A DNA stretch of 64,000 bases. Source: Rotaria sp. Silwood1. Taxonomy: Eukaryota > Rotifera > Eurotatoria > Philodinida > Philodinidae. This document shows, one piece after another, positions 10,177 to 22,169 of this stretch. The notes below the pieces were generated by a model. The model was not told the DNA's origin and ran no database searches. It was given only the letters and a program-made list of their open reading frames with translations. The position numbers and the translations under genes are program-made. How positions within the stretch are numbered: position 1 is the first letter of the stretch; each line of letters starts with the position of its first letter. The DNA lies in NCBI GenBank assembly GCA_905250075.1, contig CAJNOP010000032.1:131675-195674 (forward strand), given 5' to 3'.

Positions 10177-11129
10177 TGCCTTGATTCCATTATCTGAAGT
10201 TTTCCATTTTGCTGTTTATTCTTGCTCTCCCCCCCGGATTCTACTGTGTGAACATTTTTCCTTAATTGTCAAAAAAAAAAATATCCGTAATCAAGTATTA
10301 ACCCTGGCGGGAATAGTCAGTTGAGCTCAATGTAGATGATGATAAAAGATAAGAAACACACCGTAATAGTTTGACTAATTATAGTGTGAATGATATATTA
10401 ATATCATTCACGATAGATAAATTTTACTTGTGTATGGCCGATATACCATCAAGTTCAATATCATCAATTTCAGTTGTCAAACACTATGACTGAATAGTTA
10501 AGATATTCGACACATATCTACAAGATACTGTGTTTGAACCTCAACGCCAGTAGACATAGAATAAAAAAGCCCTTGTAGTTTGTATGTGATTAGTCAGCAT
10601 GTATGGGGACCTTAATTGATTAAACAGGAGAAAATCTTAGTCAGATCGGTCTTCTGTCCTCAACTGTGGCTAGCTGTCGTTGTAGGGAAATATCGCGCCT
10701 TCGAAGCCGTCTTTGGACAGCATCCTATACTGAAACAGGGTCGAAAAGCAGTGGTATTATTATTCTTCTTCTTCAATACCAGTTTGTTTCCTTCATTTCT
10801 TTTGAACAAAAAGTATACGAGTGAGGTGAAAAATTATGGAGCAGCTTGAAAAGAAATACCATGAACCCTACCAATGTTACAAAGAAAAGTACGCGAGAAC
10901 ATTCATACAGCCAGTTCAAACCTTGCCACCCATAGTGTCACATCCTTCAACTCTTGTCTTTCCGTGCATTCGTCGCTTCTATCAGTATCATTTTACCGTT
11001 CATTGTTGATAACCGTATTGCCAAATGATGATCCATGAGGTTGATTTATTGTTAGTTCTGGCAAGGTGCAACTTTGAACTTAGAGATGCAAGTTTGGTTG
11101 CCGTAGCTGCCATTTAGTGATAACTTTCT
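10177..11129. other. Intergenic, with a strong short hairpin
   Basis: A perfect 11-bp stem, GTGAATGATAT / ATATCATTCAC with a four-base loop, lies at about 10385-10410 and has weaker complementarity on both sides. No gene is supported. Confidence 0.4.
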
Positions 11130-11370
11130 GCCAGGATTGCCATGTAATGACAAGCTAAATGAGTAGCTTTCTATCGCACTCGATAACAATGTGTATAGAC
11201 TACTTCATGTCTTCACATTGTAACTACTTCACATAACAGACACGTTTTGATACAAGAGAACACGAGAGAAAGATGAGCATAGGAAAAAAACAACAGAGAA
11301 AAGACAAACAGAGAAGAAGAAAGGAAGATCAGCGGGGGTATGATATCAATATAGGTGCACAGCAAGTACC
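11130..11370 (+). repeat. Diverged dispersed repeat, copy 2
   Basis: This is the second copy of the repeat described at 6440-6720, in the same orientation. It includes GACAAGCTAAATGAGTAGCTT and an AGAGAAAGA-rich tail. The match is a by-eye alignment with many differences. Confidence 0.5.
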
Positions 11371-11869
11371 AATGAATCATCAACACCATAAAATGTCACA
11401 TGTCAGCATGCATTTTTCGTATTGAACTAAACAATTTGATATTGACTTTATGTCTTGCTTTATTAATCGATTTACGACAGTTCATCTGCCGTGTCACTCT
11501 CAAAAACGAATATCATCATAGAATGGTAAAGGTTAATATCGATAGACTTTAATAGAAAGCAAATATTAGGTAGCAAAATGTTTTTTTAACAATCAATCAG
11601 AAACCACTTCCTTGAAGTTATGTCCTACAATCGAGTCGGGTATTCAACCAGATCCGGATCATGGGTACGAGTATGATCTCACATCAGGACCTGACCCAGC
11701 AATTAATGGTATTTTCAAAATACTTTTACTTTTTTATACTGATATTTATACAAAAATCATAAAAGTAAAAAATCTCAGCAATTTATTGTACTTGAAAATA
11801 GGTCACAATAGTATAAAGCGAAATTATCTTACTAAAAGAATTCGCTTTTAATGAAAACTTATCTACAGA

Positions 11870-12135
11870 TGATGATGAATCATATGACACAGCAACTAAA
11901 TACCTGGAGAGGAAAATGAATTATCAAACAAATGAACATGTATTACCGTGATACAAAAAGCATTCAGGTATGTATTTGTAGTTGTGGCGACTGGTACCAA
12001 CACTGCATTCCATAGTAGCATCATCAGCAACAAGCAAGCGTGTACGTAGTGAAATCGATAGAATTTTAGAAGCAGAAAGACACGAAATGAATTCTGAGAC
12101 AGTTGATTCACTTCCTTTTTTGTGTGTAGCTTGAG
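11870..12135 (+). pseudogene. Decayed coding remnant, unrecognised
   Basis: Three open pieces read like protein rather than noise: STDDDESYDTATKYLERKMN (about 11868-11930), then VCICSCGDWYQHCIP (about 11967-12013), then SKRVRSEIDRILEAERHEMN continuing to SLPFLCVA and a stop at about 12133. They lie in different frames or are separated by stops. The CxCxxWYxxC pattern recalls a zinc-binding domain such as PHD, but this is only a resemblance. It may be a transposon-encoded protein or a decayed host gene. Confidence 0.3.
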
Positions 12136-12705
12136 ATAACCTCTTTTTTCTGTTGCTGATTATGGAAGAAATTAAATAGTGTATGGAAGTGGAAAAAATT
12201 TGAACAACAACATATTTTTGAATGGTTTTTTTTCTATAACGTTAAGTACCTAGCTGAAATCTAGATAATGATTGTAATAGCCAGTGGAGTTTTGTACCCA
12301 ACGTATTTTACACCAAAATTTTATAGATGGAGATTTTCGGAGAACCCAACAACAGTTTTCAGGCTACAGAAGCTATTTTTTCTTAACAATGTCGTTTTAA
12401 AAAGCACAAAATTCTTATCATAACGAGTAATCGCTACATTTTCTACGACCTCCTCTTGATAGATTAAAATTATAATAAAACCCGGCAAAAATCGCTAAAA
12501 AAAAATACCTTTTTTCTTCGCTTCTTGTGATACTTTTAACGTCTTTAAAAATGCTCGTACAAAGTGCGACGACTCCCTATTTTTATTTTCTTGAAAATGG
12601 GATTTTTAAAAGAAAGCTTCTGGAGCCTGAAATTTATTTTATCTCATATCTACTGCGAGCTATTGTGAAGAGGTGTTTTGGTATTATCTATGTACATGTC
12701 ATTGA
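12136..12705. other. 3' flank of chimaerin with an eroded inverted repeat
   Basis: TCAGGCTACAGAAGCTATTT near 12359 is mirrored by TCAGGCTCCAGAAGCTTTC on the other strand near 12630, suggesting a worn foldback element. TTTATT at 12706-12711 (AATAAA on the minus strand) is a plausible poly(A) signal for the chimaerin gene. Confidence 0.4.
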
Positions 12706-12763
12706 TTTATTTTTATAATGAAAACACACAATAAATAACGTTTTTCTTTTCCTTTAATCGTCT

Positions 12764-15700
12764 TTAAGAAGAAAATATATCATGTGTTTGTTCAATAATA
12801 ATTTCAAGTAAACGTTGAATAGATTTAGAATTTTTTAATCCAATCATGGGATCAGGATTTTCTGAACGCATTATTGTTGGTGCAAATACAATTGATAAAT
12901 TTTCAATTGTCATTTGATTACGCATTGAATGATGAGATACTTTAAGTAAATGTTCACATAAATATTTTAATGTATGAAAATGAGCTGGTGGTAAACGACG
13001 AATTATGGGACGAATGGTTTTTACACATAATGATGATGGACGAAGTTCAAGTAATTGTGTATGAATATCAAAAGTAATAAGTGGAATAGGTAATTGTCTT
13101 AAATATAATTTTAACACGCAAGTTATTGCATGAATATCAGGATATCGTTCTTGAGATAAATCAACATGATCACAATCACGTTCAAATGCTAATTTGATTT
13201 CTTCAACTGTATCAGAAAATCCAGCAATTCGATAGATACCTTCTGTATCAAGTGCATATGGACGTGATTCAATTTCATTTATACATTTTTCAAGTACAAT
13301 CGGTGTTAATGATGCAACTGATGAGGCTGGTGTTGTTGCTTTAATTAAAGTTGTTAAATCAACACCAAATATTGATTTTAAATATTTCATTTGTGGTACC
13401 TATTAATAAATGAAAACAGACAGCTAGATCGATTAATTTTAATTCAATATTTCATATGAAACAAACTACAATGTGTAAAAGAATTTAATCAAAATGAAAG
13501 AGTCATTGATATATTTTTGTTTTGATAATCGAATAACTTCACTGAATATTTTATCAAAATTACTATTCTGAACAAAAATACTGAATCACTCTTATCGTTG
13601 ATATTCGTTTGTACATTAATTTTAGAAGAAAGACAACCAATAAAGTAGAAATCTTACACATGAACTATGAGAGGAAGGTTTCTGAAAAATCAAACATATT
13701 AGTTTTCAGATTCCAGAAGACTATCAAGTGAAACATCTTAAACAGCAAAAGCTCTGAACATAATGAAGGATTATCGCATTACTTATAATCTTCAGTTGAA
13801 AAGTTATAAACACTGCAAAATATGAGAAAAAAAAAGCGAAATTCTTCATAGAAGTACTAAAAAACGCAATTTGTTATGTGATGATTATAACTTTTTAAAG
13901 AAAACTTGTAGACTATGTTCCAATCATTCATTGTATTTAGAGTTTTGTGTTCTTCAAAATAGTATCATTAACAGTTTTCTGAGTCTTGATAACGATCGTG
14001 TTTGGGTTTCCAGAAAATTTCTTCTCATCATCCATACATGAAATTTCAGTGTAAAATGCATATGATAAAGAACTTCATCGACTATGTGAAAAGCTATTTG
14101 AATTAAATATTTTATATCGTAGAAAAACATAAAAAAATACCTTAGACTTAGGTTTTTGACTAGCACTGTAAAACCTATTGAATATTATATATTCCAAATA
14201 CCTAATTTTACTCATATTCCAGCAGCTATCTACAGCTAACCAAAAGCATTCATATACGATTCATCGGATATGGAGTAGAATATAACCATGACAAATTTTT
14301 TTTTGTTTAACAAATAGGTTATTCTAGACTGAGAAACAACTTGCTAAAATCGTTTTTGCTTCACTCAGATTATACAACTTAAAAAGTTGTTTACAAATCC
14401 ATGAATTATTCTGTTTCCCAAACATGAGTTTTAAGTAAAATAGTATCAGGCTGAAGATTTTCACAATATATTGTTAGTATGTATTTGTTGTGTAAATTAA
14501 GATGACTGTATCTCATGTAGCAAAAAACAAGTTTTGAATTAGAAAAAATTCCTATCCTCTAAACAATTCGATATGCCCTATAATTTTAAAAGATCTAACA
14601 ATTTGTTAATCGAGCAAAAGCAGCATATGAAAACCCTAGAGTATTTCTCATAGTCATATTCCTAATCAATATGATTTATAACCTAAAACCTCATAGCTTT
14701 CGATGAGAAAGTAGCTGATCAATTAAAAACGTTCTTATTAGAAGAATTTATCCATACACAGTCTTGTGGAACTTTTTCTGAACAACGTTTATGTGCTTCA
14801 AAACCACAATCAGCACATTTAACACCTTGTTGTACAAGACCCCAAAGAAAATTGGCACAATAATCACACCAATGTGGTCCTTTAAATGAATGTATTTTAA
14901 AATTATGTGCTTTTTCTGCTTGCATTATAAGTATACGATCAAAAAATAATGGATTGGATGATGGAAGCTTTTGTGGAAGATTTGTTGTCGTTGTTGAATT
15001 ATTATTTATCAATGATGTACGTTGTGGTACAATCGATGAGTTACGAGATGATGGTAAAAGATAATCAAGTGTCGTTTGATCAATCTGTGATTGAGATTGT
15101 GTTATTGAACGATTTGTTGGTGTATCCTTGAAAACAAATTAAAATAAATAAAAGGATTCCGCCGGATTGAGTAAGTTATTTTGAACTAGAATACCATATA
15201 TGTGATTTGGTAGGGTTATTTATGATGGAGCGAATGGCATATAAGAAACCAAGTTTTATTAAAATTTCTGTGCTGTGAATGATGTAGTTGTTGAACTGTA
15301 TGTCATACAATTATAGGTGCTCTTAAATTTTCGATAGTTAACAGTTTTCAACGTTGCTTTCTTCCTACTAAAAAAAATCTAGGTTGTGTTTTGACTATAT
15401 AATATTCTTGTTTGTCCATGTTTGTGCCACAGAATAAGTGAATGCCAATGCGAAATATTCTTGAAAATTACGCATTATCGAGTTGTATGTGCGTCATACA
15501 TAACATCTGTCGAAACCGTAGGGACAGTACTAACTTGCAAGATTGTTCCCCAGGATAGTTTGTTCTCCTATATGAAAGGACAGGTATATTGACGATATTT
15601 TAACAATTTTCAGTAGTCTTATTGAAAATCCTTATATAACATATAATCAGCATAGCATTCCTGATGCATTGATATAAATAGGTCGCGTATAAAAGGAAAA

Positions 15701-17161
15701 AAAATCGGATCTTTAGAGTTCTGGAAGAGCAGAGTATATGGAAAAATTTTTTTTTGATATGAGCATGAGATATATATATATAAATTCTTGTAGAGTTTCT
15801 TGTAAAAACCAAATCTATATACTAGGAATAAACATTTGAAATATCAATGGTAAAAATAAAAGATCTCCTTCGTACAACTCATATGCTCGTACCTTCTTCC
15901 AGAGGTCTGGAACCAAAATTCTTTCTCGTTTATAAACAAGTCATTTATATCAGTTCATCAGAAACGCTATGCTGATTATTGGTATATAAAAGTTTTTAAT
16001 AGGACCCTTCAGTACCTGTTAAAATGTCATCAATATACCGACCTCTTCATATAGGGGAATAGAGTATTCTAGGAACAATTTTGTCGGTTGGCAGTGTGTC
16101 CTTACTATTTAAAAAAAATATTGTATAAGAAATATATAGAGCTTGATAATGTGTAATTTCTAAGAATGTTTTACATTGGTACTTGTTCTGTAACACAAAG
16201 ATGAACACGCTAGAATATCATATAGTCAAAACATAAGCTAGTTTTCTAAGTATGAAGAAAGCAACGATGAAAACTATTAAGTATAGAAAATTTCAGAGCG
16301 CCTATAAGTGTATGGTATTGAGTTCAAAAAATACATTCAATAAGTTTTTCTTAGGACTCACGATGTTTATGAGCACCACCTATATTTCTGGAAGATTATA
16401 ACTAGTATATGGACTCACAGCACATGAAAATCAGTTTTCTATATACCATGCAATCCGTCGTAAATTACCCTATAAAACCACATAGATGGTATTTTGATTA
16501 AAAATAAGTTACTAAATCAGACGAAATCCTTTGCAAAATGTTATACTTTATTTTCATTTTGATTCGAATTATTATTTTGTATTTGTACACGATGTAATAA
16601 TTGTTGTTTATATTGTCCATATGGACTTTCATTAGTATAACATTGTGAATCACATGCCATTAATGCAATATAATCACTTGCTTTTGATTCCAAATAAAAT
16701 GATATTAAACCATCATGTACAAGATCATTTAATGTATCAAAATGTTTTTCACCAACATAATGTGTTGATGTTTGAGAATCAAAAAATAATTTATAATTTT
16801 TTATTTCACCATTAAATTTTATTACTAATGTATATGAATTTGGTGGATTTAATGATTCACGTACAAGATATGAACCATCTATGGATGTTGACATTAATTG
16901 ATCAGCTTCGGTACGTGATAAAAGACCATGAAATTCTAAACCATATTGTTTTGGACGGCGTGATTGAGAAGTTCGACATATAATTGGATTTGGTTTTGGT
17001 GCTTGCATTTGTAAATTATATAAATAAGATTTCCATACAGGTAATGATGATGATGATGTTGATATAGGAGAATATGATTGACGACGAGATGTTGAATCAA
17101 AATGTGTTGATGAAGATGTTATTGATGTAACTGATTGATCCATAAATGGTATTGACATCAT
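12764..17161 (-). CDS. Chimaerin: SH2-C1-RhoGAP, GTPase-activating protein for Rac
   Basis: Exons 17161-16547, 15126-14758 and 13399-12764 join in phase 0 and give 539 residues. An SH2 domain lies at about 76-165 with the phosphotyrosine Arg in SYLVRES (R101). A Ser/Asn-rich linker follows. A C1 domain at about 279-328 has the full His/Cys zinc set (HNFKIHSF ... WCDYC ... CADC ... HKRC ... C). A RhoGAP domain from about 350 has the arginine finger in EGIYRIAGF (R385). Order, spacing and the exon joint [10 protein letters not shown] match alpha2/beta-chimaerins, which bind diacylglycerol through C1 and inactivate Rac. The start [10 protein letters not shown] was chosen because the frame upstream has no ATG. 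Both introns (1,420 and 1,358 bases) are far longer than the local norm and contain palindromic elements. Confidence 0.93.
13466..14168. mobile_element. Eroded Tc1-like foldback element in chimaerin intron 2
   Basis: The right end reads CAGTGCTAGTCAAAAACCTA on the minus strand and is followed by TA at 14169-14170, a Tc1/mariner-type terminus. Left and right halves pair imperfectly around about 13845 (for example CAGTTGAAAAGTTATAA against TTATAACTTTTTAAAG). The left boundary (near TACAATGTGTAAAA at 13467) is tentative because this end has decayed. Non-coding. Confidence 0.5.
15213..16470. mobile_element. 1.26-kb foldback element filling chimaerin intron 1
   Basis: Two arms of about 600 bases pair across the element, with ends GGGTTATTTATGATGG and (other strand) GGGTAATTTACGACGG, each next to TA (15211-15212 and 16471-16472). 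Internal matches include TTGCTTTCTTC and TGTTTTGACTATAT read in opposite directions in the two arms. Without it the intron would be about 160 bases. No transposase is encoded. The terminus is unlike the Tc1-type end of the element at 7674, so this is another family. Confidence 0.8.
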
Positions 17162-20100
17162 TTTGTTTTTTTTAAGGGGAAAAAGTAGAGAAATAATAAA
17201 TGAATTTCTATCTAAAATAATATCTGGATTAAATAAGACATCGAACAACAAGAAAAAGAAATCACTAGAGAAAATAATTCATGTGTGTGAGTGGGTGGTG
17301 GATGGTTAATGAACGAACGAACGGACATAGGTCAAAGAGAATAAAAACGACTACTAGCGTCCTCTTCTTCTCTAAATGAGTATATTATTTCAAAGAAAAG
17401 AACTTTTTAATATCTCAATTTGTATTGTTTCGAATAATGCTCTAGAAAAAAACAAGTCAATCATTCGAAGTTCGATCATAACGATTCAAAATTAAATCAT
17501 CAAAGCCTATATTATCACTCAAATTAAGAATACTGTGTATTACTTTGTAGTTTCAAATTCTTTTCAAAGCTGAGTTTTTATTTACATATACACTATTAGA
17601 ATGATATCTGAGTAAATAATAATGATAATCATCAGTTGAAACTCTTATGTCATGAAAAGTTCTTTGCATAAAAAAATCATAACTCGATAATTCATATCAG
17701 ACTTGGCTGACCTTGGCGTTAAAAAAAGGTTTTTGTATCTTCTGGCTAGTTTTTAATTTTTATTTCGTCAGTCAAGTCAAAACTATAGTTTTCGAATAAT
17801 TAATTCAGATAAATGATAATAGTAACTAGTACCTGTAAAAACAAAATCTGAACCTATTGGATCTATTGCGGCTGAGAAATCGAAGCGATATTTAGCCTTT
17901 TTGATCCAGATATTCTCCTAAAAGAAAGTATCGACAGATTCGGAGCTTATGACAATTTTTGATCTATTGATCGAGATCTATTTACTCTGGAAGTTTTAAA
18001 TGTTCTTTTTTTTGATGAGCCGTTCTCCAGAAACTTTGGAAAGAGGAAGTCGTTTTAATATTATTTTTTCTATAACAACTGATGATTCACGAATCGTCTC
18101 ACAAGGTTTTTATTGATAATTGAAATTGAAATAAAACTAAAAACGTCAATTAAATTGTAATAATGATTATTATGATAGTGTAATTCACTAATATTGGGTG
18201 TTTCTTTCTTTTACTATGTTCTACAAGTGACCATTATGACATACATACAGACCTGCGCAAGTCACAACAGAAATGTCTCGAGTCAAATCATACTCAACTT
18301 GATTTGCCCAACTCTATGAAACATGATACAATTAGTTTTGGCAAACCATTGACATATTGATTGATATTAACTTTGAATAATTTTTACAATCGATTGATGT
18401 CATCAGTCTTCTATTTTATAGATTTTCTGTACGATAAAAGCATATTAAATATTTCATTTGATAGACTAGACTCATTCTTATATGTATACATAAGTTGTTA
18501 GAGTTAGTTCTTCTTCCATTCTGATCTGTCATCATTACTCAAGACAAACAAAGATCAATCTTCATACAGTCAATAAGCCTTAACTGCATTTATATCATAG
18601 TATAGTATCTAATTATTTCGATTATTTATGATTCTATACCATTACATGATGCTCATCTTGGTTTTTTTTTGCTTCATATCTTTTTATCTTTAGGCCGAAC
18701 CAATATTATTATTGAATGCCAACACGTAGTTTAGTTTATATTTTGACAAATAAAGGTTCGCTATCAAAGCTGCCAACAGGCAAAGCCAGGATGATAAATG
18801 TTTCTGATTTTTTCGAATATATTTAATTCTCTAACTCTACATTAACTTGAGTTATTCACTTCATTTATTTTCATGAAGTTAAGATAATGACAAGTTCTTG
18901 CATGGAATAGCACATCAAAACGACGAAACAATTATCATAAATATTTTTCATACAAAAAAAACCTTCAATCAGCACTCTGCTTTTTTTTGATTATATCAGA
19001 ATTGTCTTGCATAATCGGAAAAAAGATGTAATCATGATAGCAAAACAACATAAGATCAAACATACCACAAAGAGATAAAAAAAAGAGTATTATCCTACTT
19101 CGTCAATAAATTCTTCTTTCTTTGACAAACCGCAGTCTAATGATCAAGCTTTTAATCTACAAGTTAAGGTTCGAGAGATGTGAATTAAGAGAAGACTAAC
19201 ACCCACAGCTCTTTTTGTTTAATGTTATTGTTTAAAAAAACAAAAATATTGCCAGTGATTATATTTCTAGATTAAATTGTAATAAGCAAGTAGGAATTCT
19301 TGGAGTTTTCTATTAATTGCGCTTGAACTTTTCAACAAAATTGAAAAAAAAAGATATTAGTCGACGAAATGAGACAGAATGAAAGAAAATGTATAACGAA
19401 GCTGTAGGCAATAAATGATACTTATTATAACAGACAAGGACATTTATACTTGACAACCAATTGTCACGACAGCATCTATGCAAAATTTACTATCCAACTG
19501 TTTTGGATCTGAACAAGTTATTATGTCTGTCAGTGTAAGTCCTACAACGTTAAATTGACGTTCGATTCAAGTATTTCTTGTTGAAATCGAATGAACTTGT
19601 CAAAATATTCTCGAATAATAAAGGCAATGCATCTACGTATGATTTCCAAGATATAAGAGCCAGACCAACAATTTGGACTTTATCTGGCCTATTAACCAGA
19701 CCGAACATTGTCTAGGTTGATCAAGCTAGCCTACAACTTAAAAATTTTGCCTCCTATTCTCTACTTAATTTTACGTTTTATCTATTGACAACATTATAAA
19801 TTCCATAAAACTTTTGTAATGTATGAGAACTCAGTTTAGGTCCATCATATAAACACTTTTCATTCAACAGTGTTGTATAAAAAAAACAAATACAACTTTG
19901 TACAACAGAATGTTATTGTAATAATAGAAATGAGAAAATAATCTCAATAGTTCATACAGATAATGACAACAAAATAGTAATGTAGTTTGTTACCAATTGT
20001 TTTATTGATCTTATTAAAATATTCATCTGATGCCAAGAGAATTATTGTCAAGTTATTTCAGAATATCTGTGTTAAACACATAATCGTTTTTTTTAATTCA

Positions 20101-20396
20101 TCAATCATCTCGTATAAGTTTGGACTGAAAGTGGAAATATTTGCATTGAGTTGGTGGTGCTAACTCTTCAACCCGAATGCGTGTAGGGGTGGAGAAGTAG
20201 AACACTTACGCCTACACCCACGTCCGCTAATCAAAAGCGTTTTTCTGGCCTTTTTACTGACAGTACGATTAAAGGAGAAAAAATCCCGTCAGTGAAACAA
20301 AAAGATACCGAATCAATGTATAGAAATAGATGCATCAGGAAATTCAACAGTATTATCAATAGACAGTATTGTCACAAGAACGCCTATAGTTATAAA
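17162..20396. other. Upstream region of chimaerin, no gene seen
   Basis: About 3.2 kb of AT-rich DNA. The 5' UTR and promoter of the chimaerin gene should lie in the first few hundred bases. A GTGTAGGGGTGG / CCTACACCCAC pair lies at about 20175-20222. Nothing else can be supported. Confidence 0.4.
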
Positions 20397-21006
20397 TACT
20401 ATTGCTATTAGCCTTTTTAAAAAACAATAGGCGTGGCTGTTCTTTGAATAACTCGAGAACGCAAACAGCTAGAGATCTGCGGTTTTCACCAATCGAAAGA
20501 GGAGACAAGGAGACGTCTTTTTCTCTAATATTGTATAGACGAGATCATTTTAAAATCAGTGATTTCTGCAAAACGTTACGAAAAGTGCATGAAAACGATC
20601 TGTCATTCCGATGAAATTTTCGTTTTGACATGTGATCTAGATAGAGAAGTTTCAGATCTATAGTTCAAGGTATAATTCGAATGACTATCTTCCCATATCC
20701 TAATGTTGAGCAAATAAAATCGTCTGTTTACTGTCACGAAAACTGTGGATTTCTTTTAATTTTTAAGCAAATTTTCTTACTTTTTCTCAAAATTTCATCT
20801 GAATGACAGACCTGTTTTACACATTTTTTCGATGCTTTGCAGAAACCACTGATTTTAAAATGATTTCGTCTTATACAATATTAGAGAAAAAGATGTCCCC
20901 TTATCTCCTCTTTCGACTGGTGAAAACCGCAGATCTCTAGCTGTTTGCGTTCTCGAGTTATTCAAAAAATAGCCACGCCTATTGTTTTTTGAAAAGGATA
21001 ATAGTA
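20397..21006. mobile_element. Palindromic (foldback) element, about 610 bp
   Basis: The left half (about 20397-20600) and right half (about 20835-21006) are inverted copies. AACAATAGGCGTGGCT occurs near each end in opposite orientation, and GAACGCAAACAGCTAGAGAT pairs with ATCTCTAGCTGTTTGCGTTC. The outer ends both read TACTATT, possibly including a TA target. The centre (20620-20830) is unpaired. Non-coding; the frame at 20402-20614 is a by-product. Confidence 0.82.
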
Positions 21007-21336
21007 TATCTGCATATTATCTCATAATATGATCCTTTAATTAAGTTATTTTATCACCCACACTAAGCCGAACAATGTTACTATCAAAAAAACATTTCAA
21101 CTTCAAATGCATATTACAATATATATGCATGCATATTTGATAATATTTGAAGTATTGCAATTAAATAGTCGATATCAAATAATAAAGACTATAGATGATA
21201 CATCGCCTAATAATTCATTTGAAAAGATTGTATCATATTTGATCTTTTTTATTATTTTAGCTTTTTTTTATTTGTATTTATTTAAAAATGCTGTCTTTTT
21301 CGTGTATACATATGTTTGAGATTATTTTATCCTTGT

Positions 21337-22169
21337 TTATTCCTTAGCTAAAAATTATTAAAAAAAAAACAATGTAATTTTATTTTTGGTTTATAAAACA
21401 AACTTACCCATTGTATTTTTTGTAAATTTTGATAAATCTTTGAGATTTTTATCCTCAACATTTCTATCTTCAACAGCCCATTGTTGACGTTGCTAAAACA
21501 TAATTATGTATAACATACAACAAGATATATCTTTGAAGAAATATACTTTTGTCAATGCCTCAATACGATCTTCTCCTATGTGAGCTGATATATGCTGTTT
21601 AGCTGCTACTTCCATACGAGCTATTTCACTATGATAATAAGAAGACTATATTTAATATGAAGCACAAAAAGACAAAAAGAAAATTTCTTACGCTTTTCGG
21701 TCCTTTTCAATATAAGCTTGTTTATCTTTAAGTGCTTGTTCTTTTAATTTATCCGCTTGTGTTTCAAGTTTAGTACCAAAACTTTTTGCTGTTTCTTCGA
21801 ATACTTGCATACGTTGCATATTTTCTTCCATTTGAGCTTGATTACGTCGTTTGATATCTTCATCGCGACGTTGTTCACGTTGAAGTCGTTCTTTTTCACG
21901 TTTTTCTATAATTTATTTGTGAGAACAAAAGAAATTTTCAAGCTATCACGAATAACAAAGATACATACCACTATTTATTTTCTTTACTGCTAATAATCGT
22001 GTACGAATAACTTTACGTTCGTCAGGATCTTTTGCTGCATTTAACTGTACGAAGAAGAAAAAAAATTACATTGTAGACAAAAATAAAAATCAGCATATTA
22101 AATAAAGAAAAAAAAAAAAACCATTTTTTGAAGTTCTGCTTCATCTTCAATAGAATTAACTGTGGCCAT
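21337..22169 (-). CDS. Smoothelin-motif coiled-coil protein, six exons
   Basis: Exons 22169-22122, 22044-21969, 21905-21692, 21628-21547, 21492-21408 and 21347-21337 join in frame to give 171 residues. Introns are 54-77 bases. The N-terminus (IEDEAELQKMLNAAKDPDER, then RTRLLAVKKINSEKREKERL) matches the conserved smoothelin motif of actin-associated smoothelins (IEDEE.L...L......ERK.IR..LR). The remainder is a highly charged Glu/Lys/Arg/Gln coiled coil of about 120 residues. No calponin-homology domain follows, so this is a short, motif-only form. The last exon is only 11 bases (encoding the end of ...MAKE and the stop) and is the least certain part. A cytoskeletal role is inferred from the motif. 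Confidence 0.8.

Noticed and set aside
20402..20614. 70-codon frame (+)
   Set aside because: Lies inside a foldback arm.
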